From: Bacillota bacterium
GTDB taxonomy: Bacteria > Bacillota > Clostridia > Christensenellales > Aristaeellaceae
Direction: 5' to 3'
DNA length: 64,000 nt
NCBI GenBank assembly: GCA_023411395.1
Contig: JAEYOV010000084.1
Coordinates: 124,001-188,000 of the forward strand
The position numbers and the translations under genes are program-made. The notes below the pieces were generated by a model. It was not told the DNA's origin. It saw nothing but the letters and a program-made list of their open reading frames with translations, and did not search any database. This document shows positions 16,187-24,557 of the stretch, in pieces. Position 1 is the first letter of the stretch, and every line of letters begins with the position of its first letter.

Positions 16187-16215
16187 ATTATATAGACTCC
16201 ATCAAAAAAAAGAAA
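16187..16215 (-). promoter_or_regulatory. Probable promoter of the MsmX-like gene
   Basis: -10 TATAAT (16192-16187) with a weak -35 TTTCTT (16215-16210) at 17 bp, in an AT-rich tract 85 bases before the start codon. Confidence 0.5.
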
Positions 16216-16610
16216 TAGGTTAAACTGACAAATATTCATTATCGCGTTTGTTCACGATGTATACGATGGCGAAATTCTTCCCAAATATAACGTATAATCT
16301 GCCAAAGCAGTCAATCCGTCCCGAAAAACCAGTCAGATAGACCATATGCGGAGGGAATGGAAAGTATACACGGATGCCCTGTCAGACTTTCACATAGAAC
16401 ATACAAACAATGATGCAAGAATATATAAAATAAAAACAATCCTTGCGGATTGTTACGGGATGTCAGGAGAATGTATACGCATTGTTATTTTGATGAATGA
16501 ATTGAAGAAGAATGATGAAATCCTTCCCGTTAAAAAGATCCTTCGCTGCGCTCAGGATGACACGGCGGACTTGCTGGGATTCTGAGCAATGTTTGAGAAC
16601 CTCAGTCTTT
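16216..16610. other. AT-rich intergenic stretch without a convincing gene
   Basis: The composition is much lower in GC than the flanks. A 79-codon + ORF (16346-16585) has no ribosome binding site and ends within repeat DNA. At 16536-16562 lies one arm of the AAGATCCTTCGCTGCGCTCA-type repeat that occurs as a full inverted repeat at 19464-19544. Confidence 0.6.
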
Positions 16611-16910
16611 GGGGGAGCAACGAGGGGGCCAAAGCCTCCTCGTTTGTAATCGAATCGCCCGGCTTCGCTGGCGCCGTAACCCTGCCCCCGCCAGTGGCGG
16701 GAATGGGCAGGGTGGAGGCGTGAAGCGAAACGAGCCATGCAAGCGATAGCGAAGCAGGGCGACGATTGAGCTTCCGGACCGTGCGGGGTTTGCGGAGCAA
16801 ACACTCCTTACACGATTCACTGGCCGCAAAGCCGTAATCTTTGCAAGTGAATCGTGCAAAATTCGCTTCAAGTCCGCCTAAAGCTTTGCTTCAGGCGGAC
16901 TTTGAGCGAA
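16611..16910 (-). repeat. Modular hairpin element, copy 1 (with nested module B)
   Basis: Read on the minus strand: hairpin H1 (AAGTCCGCCT/AGGCGGACTT), linker TTTTGCACGA, hairpin H2 with stem CACGATTCAC/GTGAATCGTG and inner stem GCAAAG/CTTTGC, linker TGTAAGGA, H3 (GTTTGCTCCGCAAAC), then a ~90-bp insertion of module B, and H5 with AAACGAGG...CCTCGTT and CTCCCCC. H1 ends 3 bases after the stop codon of the FtsX-like permease gene. Largest of the six copies because of the insertion. Confidence 0.8.
16681..16771 (+). repeat. Structured module B, copy 1 (nested in hairpin element)
   Basis: Starts with a long hairpin (CCTGCCC...GGGCAGG enclosing CCGCC/GGCGG), then the fixed segments GGAGG, GCGAAACGAGC, AGCGAAGC and GCGACGATTGAGC. 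A second copy at 38960-39051 has the same order of conserved segments, with different but still complementary stem bases. Confidence 0.65.
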
Positions 16911-16913
16911 CAG

Positions 16914-18074
16914 CTACGGCTGTCTCAGCGCGTCCACCGGGGCCAGCCGGGCCGCCCGCCACGCTGGCGCCACGCCGAAAAAGAGACCCACCAGCGCGGC
17001 AAAACCTACCGCCAGCGGCACAAGGCCCGGCTGGATTGCCGCCCAGATGCCGATCCATGCGCCGGTCAGGCGCACAATAACCTCTCCCGCAGCTACGCCC
17101 AAAACACCGCCCAGCACCGCGTAGGCAGCGGCCTCCAGCAGAAACAGAACGCATACCTGCGCGCCGGTGGCGCCCAACGCTTTCAAAACGCCAATCTCCT
17201 GCCGGCGTTCGCGGACGGACACCAGCAATATGTTCATCACGCCGATGCCGCCAACCAGCATGCAAATCACCGCCACGCAGCACAATACCATCACGAAGAT
17301 GCGAATCACGGACCGGGCCGCCTCGATTTCCGCCTGAAGGGTGGTGGCCTGGAAGCTGCCCCCGGTTTCATCAAGGGCGGCCAGTGCCTCCTTGGCCAAA
17401 GCGTTGCCGGAAACATTTTTCGGTACCGACAGCATCACATTGGTAACCGCTTCGCCAAAGGAATCGGAAAAGGCGGAAAGAGGAATCAGGAGCGTGCCGT
17501 CCATGCCGATGCCGGTAATCTGCGTGCTCATGCCGTCTATAAGCCCCACAATGCGGTACAGCCGTCCCGCTGCCGAAACGCGGCGTCCCACACAGTTCGC
17601 CGCATCCTCACCAAACAGTACGGAGGCCAGGCTGTCATCTATCACGGCAACGGCAGTTCCGTCCCGCTGGTCCCGGGGGCTCAAAAACCGCCCGCTCAAA
17701 AGGGTGAACTGCTGCACACCGGAAAGATATTCATCGCAGCCGCTGATTTGGGCATAGGCCGTTTCTCCATCCGCAATGACGATCATGTTCGCGTGAGCCT
17801 GGGCGGTGGCCAGGGCGCCGGTAGCGTCACGGAGCAGCGGACCGTCCGACGCCTTGAGATATCTGCCGCTCTGCCCCCGGGCGGTGATCCACACCTTGTC
17901 TACGCCCATGCGGGTCATCTCCATCTCCACCTGCTGCTGTCCCGCATCCCCCAGCGTCAGTACCGACAGAATGGCGCCGATGCCGATGGCCAGGCCCAGC
18001 ACCGTCAGAATGGAGCGCATGGGCGTTTGAAAGATATTCACCGCCGCCAGGTGGATGGCATCCCGAAGCCTCAT
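16914..18074 (-). CDS. MacB/FtsX-like ABC transporter permease
   Basis: 386 residues. N-terminal helix (RSILTVLGLAIGIGAILSVL, ~20-40), a large extracellular MacB periplasmic-core-like domain (about 45-270), then three helices with the FtsX signature (GIGVMNILLVSVRERRQEIGVLKALGATG split over 275-305) and the terminal APAWRAARLAPVDALR. Its start overlaps the stop of the HlyD-like gene by 4 bases. The ATPase gene normally present in such operons is absent, so a partner must be encoded elsewhere. Confidence 0.92.
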   Translation of the reverse strand: MRLRDAIHLAAVNIFQTPMRSILTVLGLAIGIGAILSVLTLGDAGQQQVEMEMTRMGVDKVWITARGQSGRYLKASDGPLLRDATGALATAQAHANMIVIADGETAYAQISGCDEYLSGVQQFTLLSGRFLSPRDQRDGTAVAVIDDSLASVLFGEDAANCVGRRVSAAGRLYRIVGLIDGMSTQITGIGMDGTLLIPLSAFSDSFGEAVTNVMLSVPKNVSGNALAKEALAALDETGGSFQATTLQAEIEAARSVIRIFVMVLCCVAVICMLVGGIGVMNILLVSVRERRQEIGVLKALGATGAQVCVLFLLEAAAYAVLGGVLGVAAGEVIVRLTGAWIGIWAAIQPGLVPLAVGFAALVGLFFGVAPAWRAARLAPVDALRQP

Positions 18075-19093
18075 GGTTTCACCACCTTCAGCCGTATGCC
18101 GTCGGAAAGATCCTTATCCGGCGACAGCACCACCTCAGCGCCCACCTGCAGGCCATCCACCACCGCCCAGACATCGTCCCATAGGAAAGTGGGTTTGTTA
18201 AGTTCCCAGGCGCGGCCGCCATAAACCTGAAAGACCGTGTTCTGATCGGTAAGCGCCTCCACCGGCACCACGGGCACCTGTGTCCGCTCCTCCAGGATCA
18301 CGTCTACATCCACCTGGCCCCCCACAGGCACTGACAAGCCGTCAAGCGGCGCGAACACCACCTGGGCATAGGGAATGCCCTGGCTGTTGGGCTTTAAAAG
18401 CCCTACCTTTTCTACCACCGCCTCGCCCAACGGCACGCTGTTTTGCGTAATGCGCGCGCGCATTCCCTCTTTGATCTGCAGGCTGTCCCTAGCGCTGACC
18501 GAAGCGCGCACCTCCGCCTCCACAGAAGAAAGCACCGCTCCCGGGCTGCCGGGAAGCAGCAGTTCCCCTTCCCGGGCCATGAGCTGCAGCACTTGCCCAT
18601 CCTTATAGGCGCGCTGGGTCAGCGAGGCGATTTCCGCCGTCAGCGTATCCACGCGGGCAGTAAGCTCCGCCCGTGCGCTCCCATAGGCGGAAAGGCCCTC
18701 CTCCGCCAGCGTCTGCACATCCCGGCCAAAAGCCGCCGCGGCCTGAGCCTGCCATGCGGCCTGGGTGGATTCGGTGCTTTCCAGCGCCTGCATGGCCTGC
18801 TTCAGGGCGGCCTGATACGGCGTGTCATCCAGACGGTACAGCGGCTGTCCCTCTGTAACGGCCTGGCCTTCCTGCACATAGACCTGGATCACCACACCGC
18901 CTTTGGGATGGGCGCTGAAATACTCGCCCTTGCGGGCCGCCAGACCCGTAACCGATACGGATCTTTCCACGCTGCCAAGGGATACCTTTACGGTCTTCAC
19001 CGTCTCCCAGCGCTCCACCGGCCAGGTCCATAAAGCCGCCGCAGTCATGACCGTTATCGCCATCATAAAAAAGGACGCCGTCGATTTGCGCAT
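18071..19093 (-). CDS. HlyD/MacA-type membrane fusion (adaptor) protein
   Basis: 340 residues. A single N-terminal anchor (SFFMMAITVMTAAALWTW), split biotinyl-lipoyl halves (GGVVIQVYVQEGQAVTEGQ and later GELLLPGSPGAVLSS), an Ala/Glu-rich helical hairpin (~100-165) and a beta-barrel region. In Gram-positive bacteria such adaptors link to MacB-type permeases in export of peptides or drugs. ATG 19093 with GGAAGGCGGAG upstream. First gene of a two-gene operon. Confidence 0.9.
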   Translation of the reverse strand: MRKSTASFFMMAITVMTAAALWTWPVERWETVKTVKVSLGSVERSVSVTGLAARKGEYFSAHPKGGVVIQVYVQEGQAVTEGQPLYRLDDTPYQAALKQAMQALESTESTQAAWQAQAAAAFGRDVQTLAEEGLSAYGSARAELTARVDTLTAEIASLTQRAYKDGQVLQLMAREGELLLPGSPGAVLSSVEAEVRASVSARDSLQIKEGMRARITQNSVPLGEAVVEKVGLLKPNSQGIPYAQVVFAPLDGLSVPVGGQVDVDVILEERTQVPVVPVEALTDQNTVFQVYGGRAWELNKPTFLWDDVWAVVDGLQVGAEVVLSPDKDLSDGIRLKVVKP

Positions 19094-19463
19094 ATCGTCT
19101 GCTCCGCCTTCCAGCTTTCCGCAGTGCTATTTTGGCTGGGCAAGGTGTAATTAACCCGGTTTGAAAGCGGTAATTTCATCCGCTTCCCCATGGGTGAGCA
19201 GAAAGACAAAACCCGCGAATGCAGTTCTGCCATCTGCAAGCGCGGGTTTTGCTTGTATGGAGGATAGGGAGGTCGGCATTCCGAAGAATGCCAAGAAAAG
19301 GAGTTTGCATCCGGGATACGGTGGCTTGCATCCCTTACTGCAATGTTATTGTATCAACCGATTGTGAACTGTATTTGAACAATGGATGAACTTATTCGGG
19401 GTAATAAAGTTTTTGCTTCAATACAAACAACTGACCAAGCAAACGCTGATTAATTCGGTGATA
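19094..19463. other. Intergenic stretch with a long hairpin, no gene seen
   Basis: Upstream of the HlyD-like gene. It contains an inverted repeat AAAACCCGCG/CGCGGGTTTT (19208-19250) with an inner TGCAG/CTGCA stem and T-runs on both strands, a bidirectional terminator-like structure. I see no credible ORF with a ribosome binding site. Confidence 0.55.
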
Positions 19464-19544
19464 TGTCATTCTGAGCGCAGCGAAGAATCTTGGAATCCTT
19501 TCTGCATAAAGATTCTTCGGTCGCTTTGCTCCCTCAGAATGACA
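19464..19544. repeat. Long inverted repeat of the TCATTCTGAGCG type
   Basis: An imperfect ~32-bp inverted repeat: TGTCATTCTGAGCGCAGCGA...AGAATCTT and its complement AAGATTCTTC...CTCAGAATGACA around an 18-nt centre. Sequences of this kind recur in intergenic DNA of many bacteria; a single arm of a related copy lies at 16536-16562. Confidence 0.7.
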
Positions 19545-19573
19545 CGTTGGCGCTTTAATCATTGCTTGCTCTC

Positions 19574-19798
19574 GGGGGAGCAACGAGGGGGCCGAGGCCT
19601 CCTCGTTTGTAAATCCGAAACCAGCGACATGTGCGGTGGTTTCGGGAGGATTTCGCCAGAAATCCTTTCCTTACACAATTTCCCGGCCGTACGCCGTGCA
19701 CTGTCCAAGCATAGCGCAGGACTGTGCGCAGGCATACAGGGAAATCGTGCAAAGTCGTGAAAGGCCGGTGGGCCGTTTACGGTCACCGGCCTTTCACG
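19574..19798 (-). repeat. Modular hairpin element, copy 2
   Basis: On the minus strand: H1 GAAAGGCCGGTG/CACCGGCCTTTC, linker GACTTTGCACGA, H2 (GATTTCCCTGTATGCC pairing with GGCGTACGGCCGGGAAAT, inner CAGTCC/GGACTG), TGTAAGGA, H3 AGGATTTC/GAAATCCT, H4 CCGAAACCA/TGGTTTCGG, then AAACGAGG...CCTCGTTGCTCCCCC. H1 ends 11 bases after the stop of the coiled-coil gene and is probably its terminator. Confidence 0.8.
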
Positions 19799-19809
19799 AA
19801 AGCGCAGCA

Positions 19810-20427
19810 TCAGCGCTGCGCCTGTATCTCCTGCCGCGTCCGGCGCAATGCCTGCACCTTGTCGGAAAGCATCTTATCCGTGTCGTCCAGAAGCGCGTCC
19901 AGATAATTGAAAATATCCTGCCGCAGCGCCTCCATTTCGTCCTGGCTGCTCTGGCGTATTTCTTCCGATTCCGCCTGCGCCCTGGCAACGATCTCCTCCT
20001 CGCTGACAAGCTGAACGGCGTGCTGCTCGGCTTCCTCCACGATTTCCTTTGCCCGGCGCTGCGCTTCCGCCATGATGCGGCTGGCCTGCTCGTTGCTGGA
20101 TCGGTACAGCTCATCCGCCTTCATCTGGGCGTTTGTGGTGGTAAGCTGGGCGGAACGCACGGCCTCGTCCACCGTCTGGCGGGCCTTCAGGTTGGCCTCC
20201 GACACGGTGTTTTCCGCACGGGTCCTGGCCTCGCCAATGATCCTGGCCTCATTTTGAATGATGCTGGCCGACCTGGCGATATCGGCCGGCAGACCCTCCG
20301 CCAGATCCTGCAGCATCGCCCGCAATTTATTCCTGTCCACCATATACAGGTTGGTCATGGGTATCTTGGAGCTGCTCATCAGCAAGCTCTCCATCTGGTC
20401 AATGATCTCCCGCGTATGCTGATCCAT
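19810..20427 (-). CDS. Coiled-coil protein of unknown function, downstream of coaD
   Basis: 205 residues, almost wholly helical. A short N-terminal domain (residues 1-55) is followed by a long Ala/Glu/Arg coiled coil (about 60-200) without membrane segments. Similar genes follow coaD in clostridia and are labelled ATPase or hypothetical; the coiled coil recalls DivIVA-like or V-ATPase subunit E-like chains, but no catalytic motif is present. ATG 20427 has AAGGAGG seven bases upstream. Last gene of the long operon. Confidence 0.75.
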   Translation of the reverse strand: MDQHTREIIDQMESLLMSSSKIPMTNLYMVDRNKLRAMLQDLAEGLPADIARSASIIQNEARIIGEARTRAENTVSEANLKARQTVDEAVRSAQLTTTNAQMKADELYRSSNEQASRIMAEAQRRAKEIVEEAEQHAVQLVSEEEIVARAQAESEEIRQSSQDEMEALRQDIFNYLDALLDDTDKMLSDKVQALRRTRQEIQAQR

Positions 20428-20449
20428 GCGTCTACCTCCTTACGTCGGG

Positions 20450-20944
20450 TCAGTCGGCTTTAAGGTGCGGAAATTTCTGATAAATGTCCTGCAGAATGCT
20501 TACAGGCACCAGGGATGATACATCCCCGCCGAAGGTGGCGATCTCCCTGACGACACTGGAACTGATGTAGGCATGCTGGGGTGAAGTCATCATGAACAGC
20601 GTCTCCAGCTCCGGCGAAATCTGATGGTTCACCTGCGCCATTTGAAACTCGCTGTCAAAATCACTGACCGCCCGAAGCCCCCGGATGACCACCGTGCCAT
20701 GTTTTTCCTTCATGTAGTCTACCAAAAGACCCTCAAAACAATCCACCTGAACACAGGGAATGTCGTAACAAGCCTTTTGAATCATCTCCATACGCTTTTC
20801 CACCGGGAAGCAGCCCAGCTTGTTGGGATTGCGCAGCACCGCCACAATCACCCTGGGAAAGATGAGGGCTGCCCGGCGGATGATGTCCACATGGCCCAAG
20901 GTGATGGGATCAAAGCTTCCGGGATATACGCAAAATGCTTCCAT
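20450..20944 (-). CDS. coaD: Phosphopantetheine adenylyltransferase
   Basis: 164 residues, standard length. Fourth step of CoA synthesis, forming dephospho-CoA from 4'-phosphopantetheine and ATP. PGSFDPITLGHVDII holds the (T/H)xGH nucleotide-binding motif and YISSSVVREIA the C-terminal ISSS motif. ATG 20944 overlaps the TGA of rsmD (TGATG), so the two are translationally coupled, the common rsmD-coaD pair. Confidence 0.97.
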   Translation of the reverse strand: MEAFCVYPGSFDPITLGHVDIIRRAALIFPRVIVAVLRNPNKLGCFPVEKRMEMIQKACYDIPCVQVDCFEGLLVDYMKEKHGTVVIRGLRAVSDFDSEFQMAQVNHQISPELETLFMMTSPQHAYISSSVVREIATFGGDVSSLVPVSILQDIYQKFPHLKAD

Positions 20945-21513
20945 CAGTCCGCTCCCTCCTTTGTGCGGAGCTTGAAAAAAGTGATGCCCGTATCGCCGTA
21001 CCGCCTGACATCCGCAACCCAAAAGTCATCGGCAGGCCTTGGCGGTGTCTCCCATGCATGCTCCACAACAATCAGCGCATGGGGGGCCAGGATGCCGTAT
21101 GACAGCATGTAGCCGCACATTTCACCCGTATTCGTCATCCTGTAAGGCGGGTCCAAAAACACCAGTTCGAAAACGTTCCGGTCATAATAAGCCTGGTATC
21201 CGACGGCGCTTTTCCAGTCATCCCGGATTACCCGCGCCTTGCCTTGAAAGCCCAGGCGGTTCACATTTTCCTGTATGACCTTTGCCGCCTTAAGGGAAGC
21301 ATCCACGAATACCGCGTACTCTGCCCCCCGGCTTAAGGCCTCCAGCCCCAGCGCGCCGCTGCCGGCGAACAGGTCCAGCACCGTTTTCCCCTGGATCTCC
21401 CATTGAAGAATATTGAAAAGGGATTCTCGCACCTTGTCCTGGGTGGGCCGCGTATCCATACCCTTGGGGGCGTCAATCACCCTGGAGCGGGCCTCGCCGC
21501 CTATGATCCGCAC
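20944..21513 (-). CDS. rsmD: 16S rRNA (guanine966-N2)-methyltransferase RsmD
   Basis: 189 residues. SAM-dependent methyltransferase: VRIIGGEARSRVI start, DTRPTQDKVRESLFNIL, SAM loop DLFAGSGALGLEALSRGA and catalytic LDPPY. GTG at 21513 follows CAGGAGG by five bases, preferred over TTG 21528. Coupled to coaD. Confidence 0.95.
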   Translation of the reverse strand: MRIIGGEARSRVIDAPKGMDTRPTQDKVRESLFNILQWEIQGKTVLDLFAGSGALGLEALSRGAEYAVFVDASLKAAKVIQENVNRLGFQGKARVIRDDWKSAVGYQAYYDRNVFELVFLDPPYRMTNTGEMCGYMLSYGILAPHALIVVEHAWETPPRPADDFWVADVRRYGDTGITFFKLRTKEGAD

Positions 21514-21536
21514 AGTATCCTCCTGCAAAAGCGGTA

Positions 21537-22343
21537 TTACACAAGCTGCTCGGGGCCTTTTTGCTGCCGCCGCTGCCGCTCCTTTTTCTCCTTGTTCTTC
21601 TTCCTGCGCCGGCTTTGGGCGATGCTGGTATGCACCCTGGTGCGCAGCTCCCTGCCCCGAAGATACCCCAGAGCGTATCCGGCGGGAACAATCATGACCA
21701 GCAGGGGACTGAGTCTTTCCACCAGCAAAACTGCCTGCGCATTCCCGCTGCCCACCATGCTTATATAAGGCAGAATGGTCATCCGCACCGCAAGGCGTAC
21801 GACATCCAGCACCCCAAGGGAGACGGAGGATTCATAATAGCGCAGCGCATCGCCGATTTCCGCCTGCCTTCTGTAGCTCGATAGCCACTCGGGCAGCACG
21901 CCCAGGGTATAGGTCGCCAGCTGCGCCGTCAAAGCAACCGCCAGCGCCAGAAGCACATAGGGCAGCGCACCAAAAAGAGCGGTGCACACGCCTTTTGCGG
22001 GCATGAAGCACCGGGCCTTTTCATCATCAGGCACGGCTTTGCCTTCCGCCTCCCTTTGGAACATGATCTCGCCAAAAGCAGCGTCCGCCTCCCCGTGGGA
22101 AGCGCCGCTCATGTACAAAAAGCCCCCGCTCATGAGTATCAGCGCCGTGTTGGCCAGCAGCCTCAAAAATAAATTTTCAAACATCAGCAGCGAGCCGAAT
22201 ACCAGATAAATGAAAACGGCCACAAGCACGCTGCCGGCCACCCGCAGGGCGCGTTTGAACGTCGACCCGTCCACGGCGCGGCCTGTGAGAATGGGCTTTG
22301 TGACGATCTTGGGTTTCTTTTTGCCCGGAACGCTTTTTTGCAT
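21537..22343 (-). CDS. Multi-pass membrane protein of unknown function
   Basis: 268 residues. A basic N-terminus, hydrophobic helices near 38-60, 64-82, 118-142, 178-198 and 205-230, and a strongly basic C-terminal tail (QSRRRKKNKEKKERQRRQQK). I do not recognise a family. ATG 22343 has AAAGGAA upstream. Sits tightly between the 5-FTHF cyclo-ligase and rsmD genes in the operon. Confidence 0.75.
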   Translation of the reverse strand: MQKSVPGKKKPKIVTKPILTGRAVDGSTFKRALRVAGSVLVAVFIYLVFGSLLMFENLFLRLLANTALILMSGGFLYMSGASHGEADAAFGEIMFQREAEGKAVPDDEKARCFMPAKGVCTALFGALPYVLLALAVALTAQLATYTLGVLPEWLSSYRRQAEIGDALRYYESSVSLGVLDVVRLAVRMTILPYISMVGSGNAQAVLLVERLSPLLVMIVPAGYALGYLRGRELRTRVHTSIAQSRRRKKNKEKKERQRRQQKGPEQLV

Positions 22344-22358
22344 GCAAACAGTTCCTTT

Positions 22359-22937
22359 CTATGCCTGTGCCGAAATCTTTGCCGGCAGGATGCCCTTGCC
22401 TGTGATAATCCATTGTACCAAATAATCCCGTTCATCGCAAGGGACAGCGGGGACAACCTGCCTTGAAAGCACCAAGGCTGCCAAGGGACAGCATGTTTGG
22501 GGCAGGAAACGGTCGTAATAGCCGCCCCCCTGGCCCAGGCGGTGCCCCTCCCTGTCCACCGCCAGAGCGGGGATCAGCAAAAGCGACAAATCCTCCGGGG
22601 GGATAAGCTGCGCCTCTTTCCCCGGCTCCATGATATCCCACCGGCCAGGACGCAAAGAAGCCGGGTCCAGAACCCGGCGGAACTCCATGACACCTTTTTC
22701 TAAGGTCCTAGGCAGCGCCAGCGTCTTCCCGGCCATGAGAATAGCGCTCAAAACAGGTGCTGTATCGATCTCAAAGCGCATGGAGGCGTAGCAGCCCACC
22801 GTGCCGGCCTTCATAAATTCGGGCCAGTTCAAAAGATGCTCCGCCGCAGCCTCCCCTTCCTCCAACCGCTCCTTAGGATCGGGCAGAGAGCGCATGGCCT
22901 TGCGCAGCGCAGCCTTTTCCTCATTCGTCATGTTCAT
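22359..22937 (-). CDS. 5-formyltetrahydrofolate cyclo-ligase
   Basis: 192 residues. Converts 5-formyl-THF to 5,10-methenyl-THF with ATP. Visible family features: N-terminal EEKAALRKAMRSLP basic helix, FEIDTAPVL, IPALAVDREGHRLGQGGGYYDRFL (the GxGxGYYDR ATP/folate signature), and late PCDERDYLV. The start lies inside the 3' end of alr (17-base overlap); ATG 22931 is an equally possible start. Confidence 0.94.
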   Translation of the reverse strand: MNMTNEEKAALRKAMRSLPDPKERLEEGEAAAEHLLNWPEFMKAGTVGCYASMRFEIDTAPVLSAILMAGKTLALPRTLEKGVMEFRRVLDPASLRPGRWDIMEPGKEAQLIPPEDLSLLLIPALAVDREGHRLGQGGGYYDRFLPQTCCPLAALVLSRQVVPAVPCDERDYLVQWIITGKGILPAKISAQA

Positions 22938-24027
22938 ATCTTCTAGGCACCCTTGCGGTGGGCGCCAAAAGCACCTCATAGCTGATGGTGCCCGCCCACT
23001 GTCCCATTTGATCGGCCGTAATCTCGTTATTCCCCTGCCGGCCCAAAAGCACCGCCTCCGCGCCGGGCTGTGCCGCGGGGATATGCGTCACATCCACCAT
23101 CGTCTGATCCATGCACACCCGGCCCAGAATGGGGGCTAGCTCCCCGCCGATCAGCACCTTGCCCCGGTTTGACAGCATGCAGTGGTAGCCGTCGCCGTAG
23201 CCCACCGGCAGCGTGGCCACCCGCATGATCCTTTCAGCCGTAAAGGTGCGGCCATAGCTGACGGTGTCGCCGGGACCGATCTCCTTCACGTGGATGACCT
23301 CCGTCACCCATCGCTGTGCCGGGCGCAAAGGCACATCCGTTTTCACGGGCGGGCATCCGTACAGGGCGATGCCGGGGCGGACCATATCAAAACGGGCTTG
23401 AGGGAAACGCAATGCGGCGGCGCTGTTGGCGGCATGGCGCAGTATATTCCCGGGCAATAGCTTCGTGATCCGTTCAAAGGAAGCCAACTGGTCCAGCGTA
23501 AATTTCTCCTCTGAACCGTCCGCGTTGGCAAAATGGGTATATGCCCCAGTCAGCTTTACCTGTGGCGAAGCCCCCAAAGCCTCCAGCACCGCCTGTGCTT
23601 CACCCTCTGTCCGGACACCGATGCGCCCCATGCCCGTATCCACCTTCAAGTGGACAAATGCCTCACGGCTTTGCTTTTCACATTCATTTTGGAGCCAGGA
23701 AACCATGTCTTCCCGGCAAACAGTTTGAGTCAGTCCATACCGCACTGCCGCCCCGGCCCCATCCCTGTTCAGCGCGCCAAATACCAGGATCGGCGCATAG
23801 ATATGGTTCTCCCTGAGCAGCACGCCTTCGTCCGGCGTGGCAACCCCCAGAAAGGAGGCGCCCGCGGACAGGGCCGCTTTCGCCACCTGAATCATGCCAT
23901 GGCCATAGGCATCCGCCTTGACCACGGCCATCAGCTTTACATCAGGCCCGACAGCGCCCATTAAGGCGCGCACATTGTCGCGGATGGCCTGAACATCCAC
24001 CACCCGTTCGTTTTTCCGGTATTGCAT
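22921..24027 (-). CDS. alr: Alanine racemase
   Basis: 368 residues. PLP enzyme making D-alanine for peptidoglycan. PLP Lys37 in VVKADAYGHG, the catalytic Tyr in DTVSYGRTF, plus KVDTGMGRIG, HFANAD and GRVCMDQTMVDV motifs in the expected order. ATG 24027. Provides the D-Ala side of wall synthesis, matching the dcw cluster further along. Confidence 0.97.
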   Translation of the reverse strand: MQYRKNERVVDVQAIRDNVRALMGAVGPDVKLMAVVKADAYGHGMIQVAKAALSAGASFLGVATPDEGVLLRENHIYAPILVFGALNRDGAGAAVRYGLTQTVCREDMVSWLQNECEKQSREAFVHLKVDTGMGRIGVRTEGEAQAVLEALGASPQVKLTGAYTHFANADGSEEKFTLDQLASFERITKLLPGNILRHAANSAAALRFPQARFDMVRPGIALYGCPPVKTDVPLRPAQRWVTEVIHVKEIGPGDTVSYGRTFTAERIMRVATLPVGYGDGYHCMLSNRGKVLIGGELAPILGRVCMDQTMVDVTHIPAAQPGAEAVLLGRQGNNEITADQMGQWAGTISYEVLLAPTARVPRRYEHDE

Positions 24028-24054
24028 GCAATGGCCTTCTTATACAATAAATCG

Positions 24055-24486
24055 CTACAGGAGCCTGACTTCCTCCTGGGTTAAAAGCCGCACCCCGTTG
24101 TCCCCAAGCACCTGGGCGGCTCTGTCCAGCTCTTCCACCCGGAATATGATCAGGGCGTTCTTCCCTGCGTTTCTAACAAAGCTGTACAGGTATTCGATGC
24201 TGATACCGTTTTCCGAGAGCATGCCCAAAACCTTCGCCAGCCCTCCCGGCACATCCGGCACGGAGGCGGCCAGCACATCGGTGAGGCGCACGGTATAGCC
24301 CGCCTCGGCAATGAGCTTCTCCGCCCGCTCATAGTCTTTAACAATACCCCGCAGGATGCCAAAGTTGGTCGTGTCGGCAATGGACAGGGAAACCAGGTCG
24401 ATTTGATGTTCCCCCAGCAGCCTGGTAAAGTCCGCCAGGCGGCCGGGCGTGTTCTCGATGAAAACGGAGATTTGCTTGACGTACAT
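24055..24486 (-). CDS. Tandem ACT-domain protein
   Basis: 143 residues made of two ACT domains (about 4-70 and 71-140), each opening with a Gly-rich turn: IENTPGRLADF and VPDVPGGLAKV. Such stand-alone ACT proteins bind amino acids and are commonly found next to paaK and iorAB in anaerobes, where they may sense aromatic amino acids. ATG 24486 after AAAGGAGG. Confidence 0.9.
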   Translation of the reverse strand: MYVKQISVFIENTPGRLADFTRLLGEHQIDLVSLSIADTTNFGILRGIVKDYERAEKLIAEAGYTVRLTDVLAASVPDVPGGLAKVLGMLSENGISIEYLYSFVRNAGKNALIIFRVEELDRAAQVLGDNGVRLLTQEEVRLL

Positions 24487-24557
24487 GATCCTGCCTCCTT
24501 TATGGTCCCTGCTTTATCCTTAGTATACACCAAACATTCCCGGTTGAGCGCTAAGAT

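Noticed and set aside
16346..16585. 79-residue plus-strand ORF in the AT-rich spacer
   Set aside because: No ribosome binding site before the ATG, and its end is made of a known intergenic repeat arm; likely chance.
16854..18224. 456-codon plus-strand frame opposite the MacB-like permease
   Set aside because: Antisense to a clear FtsX-family gene, begins inside hairpin element copy 1, and shows no recognisable domain.
19574..19798. Hairpin elements considered as insertion sequences or MITEs of a transposase
   Set aside because: No transposase in the window, no constant terminal inverted repeats or target duplications visible, and stems vary with compensation rather than as identical copies. 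A MITE origin is not excluded but not supported.
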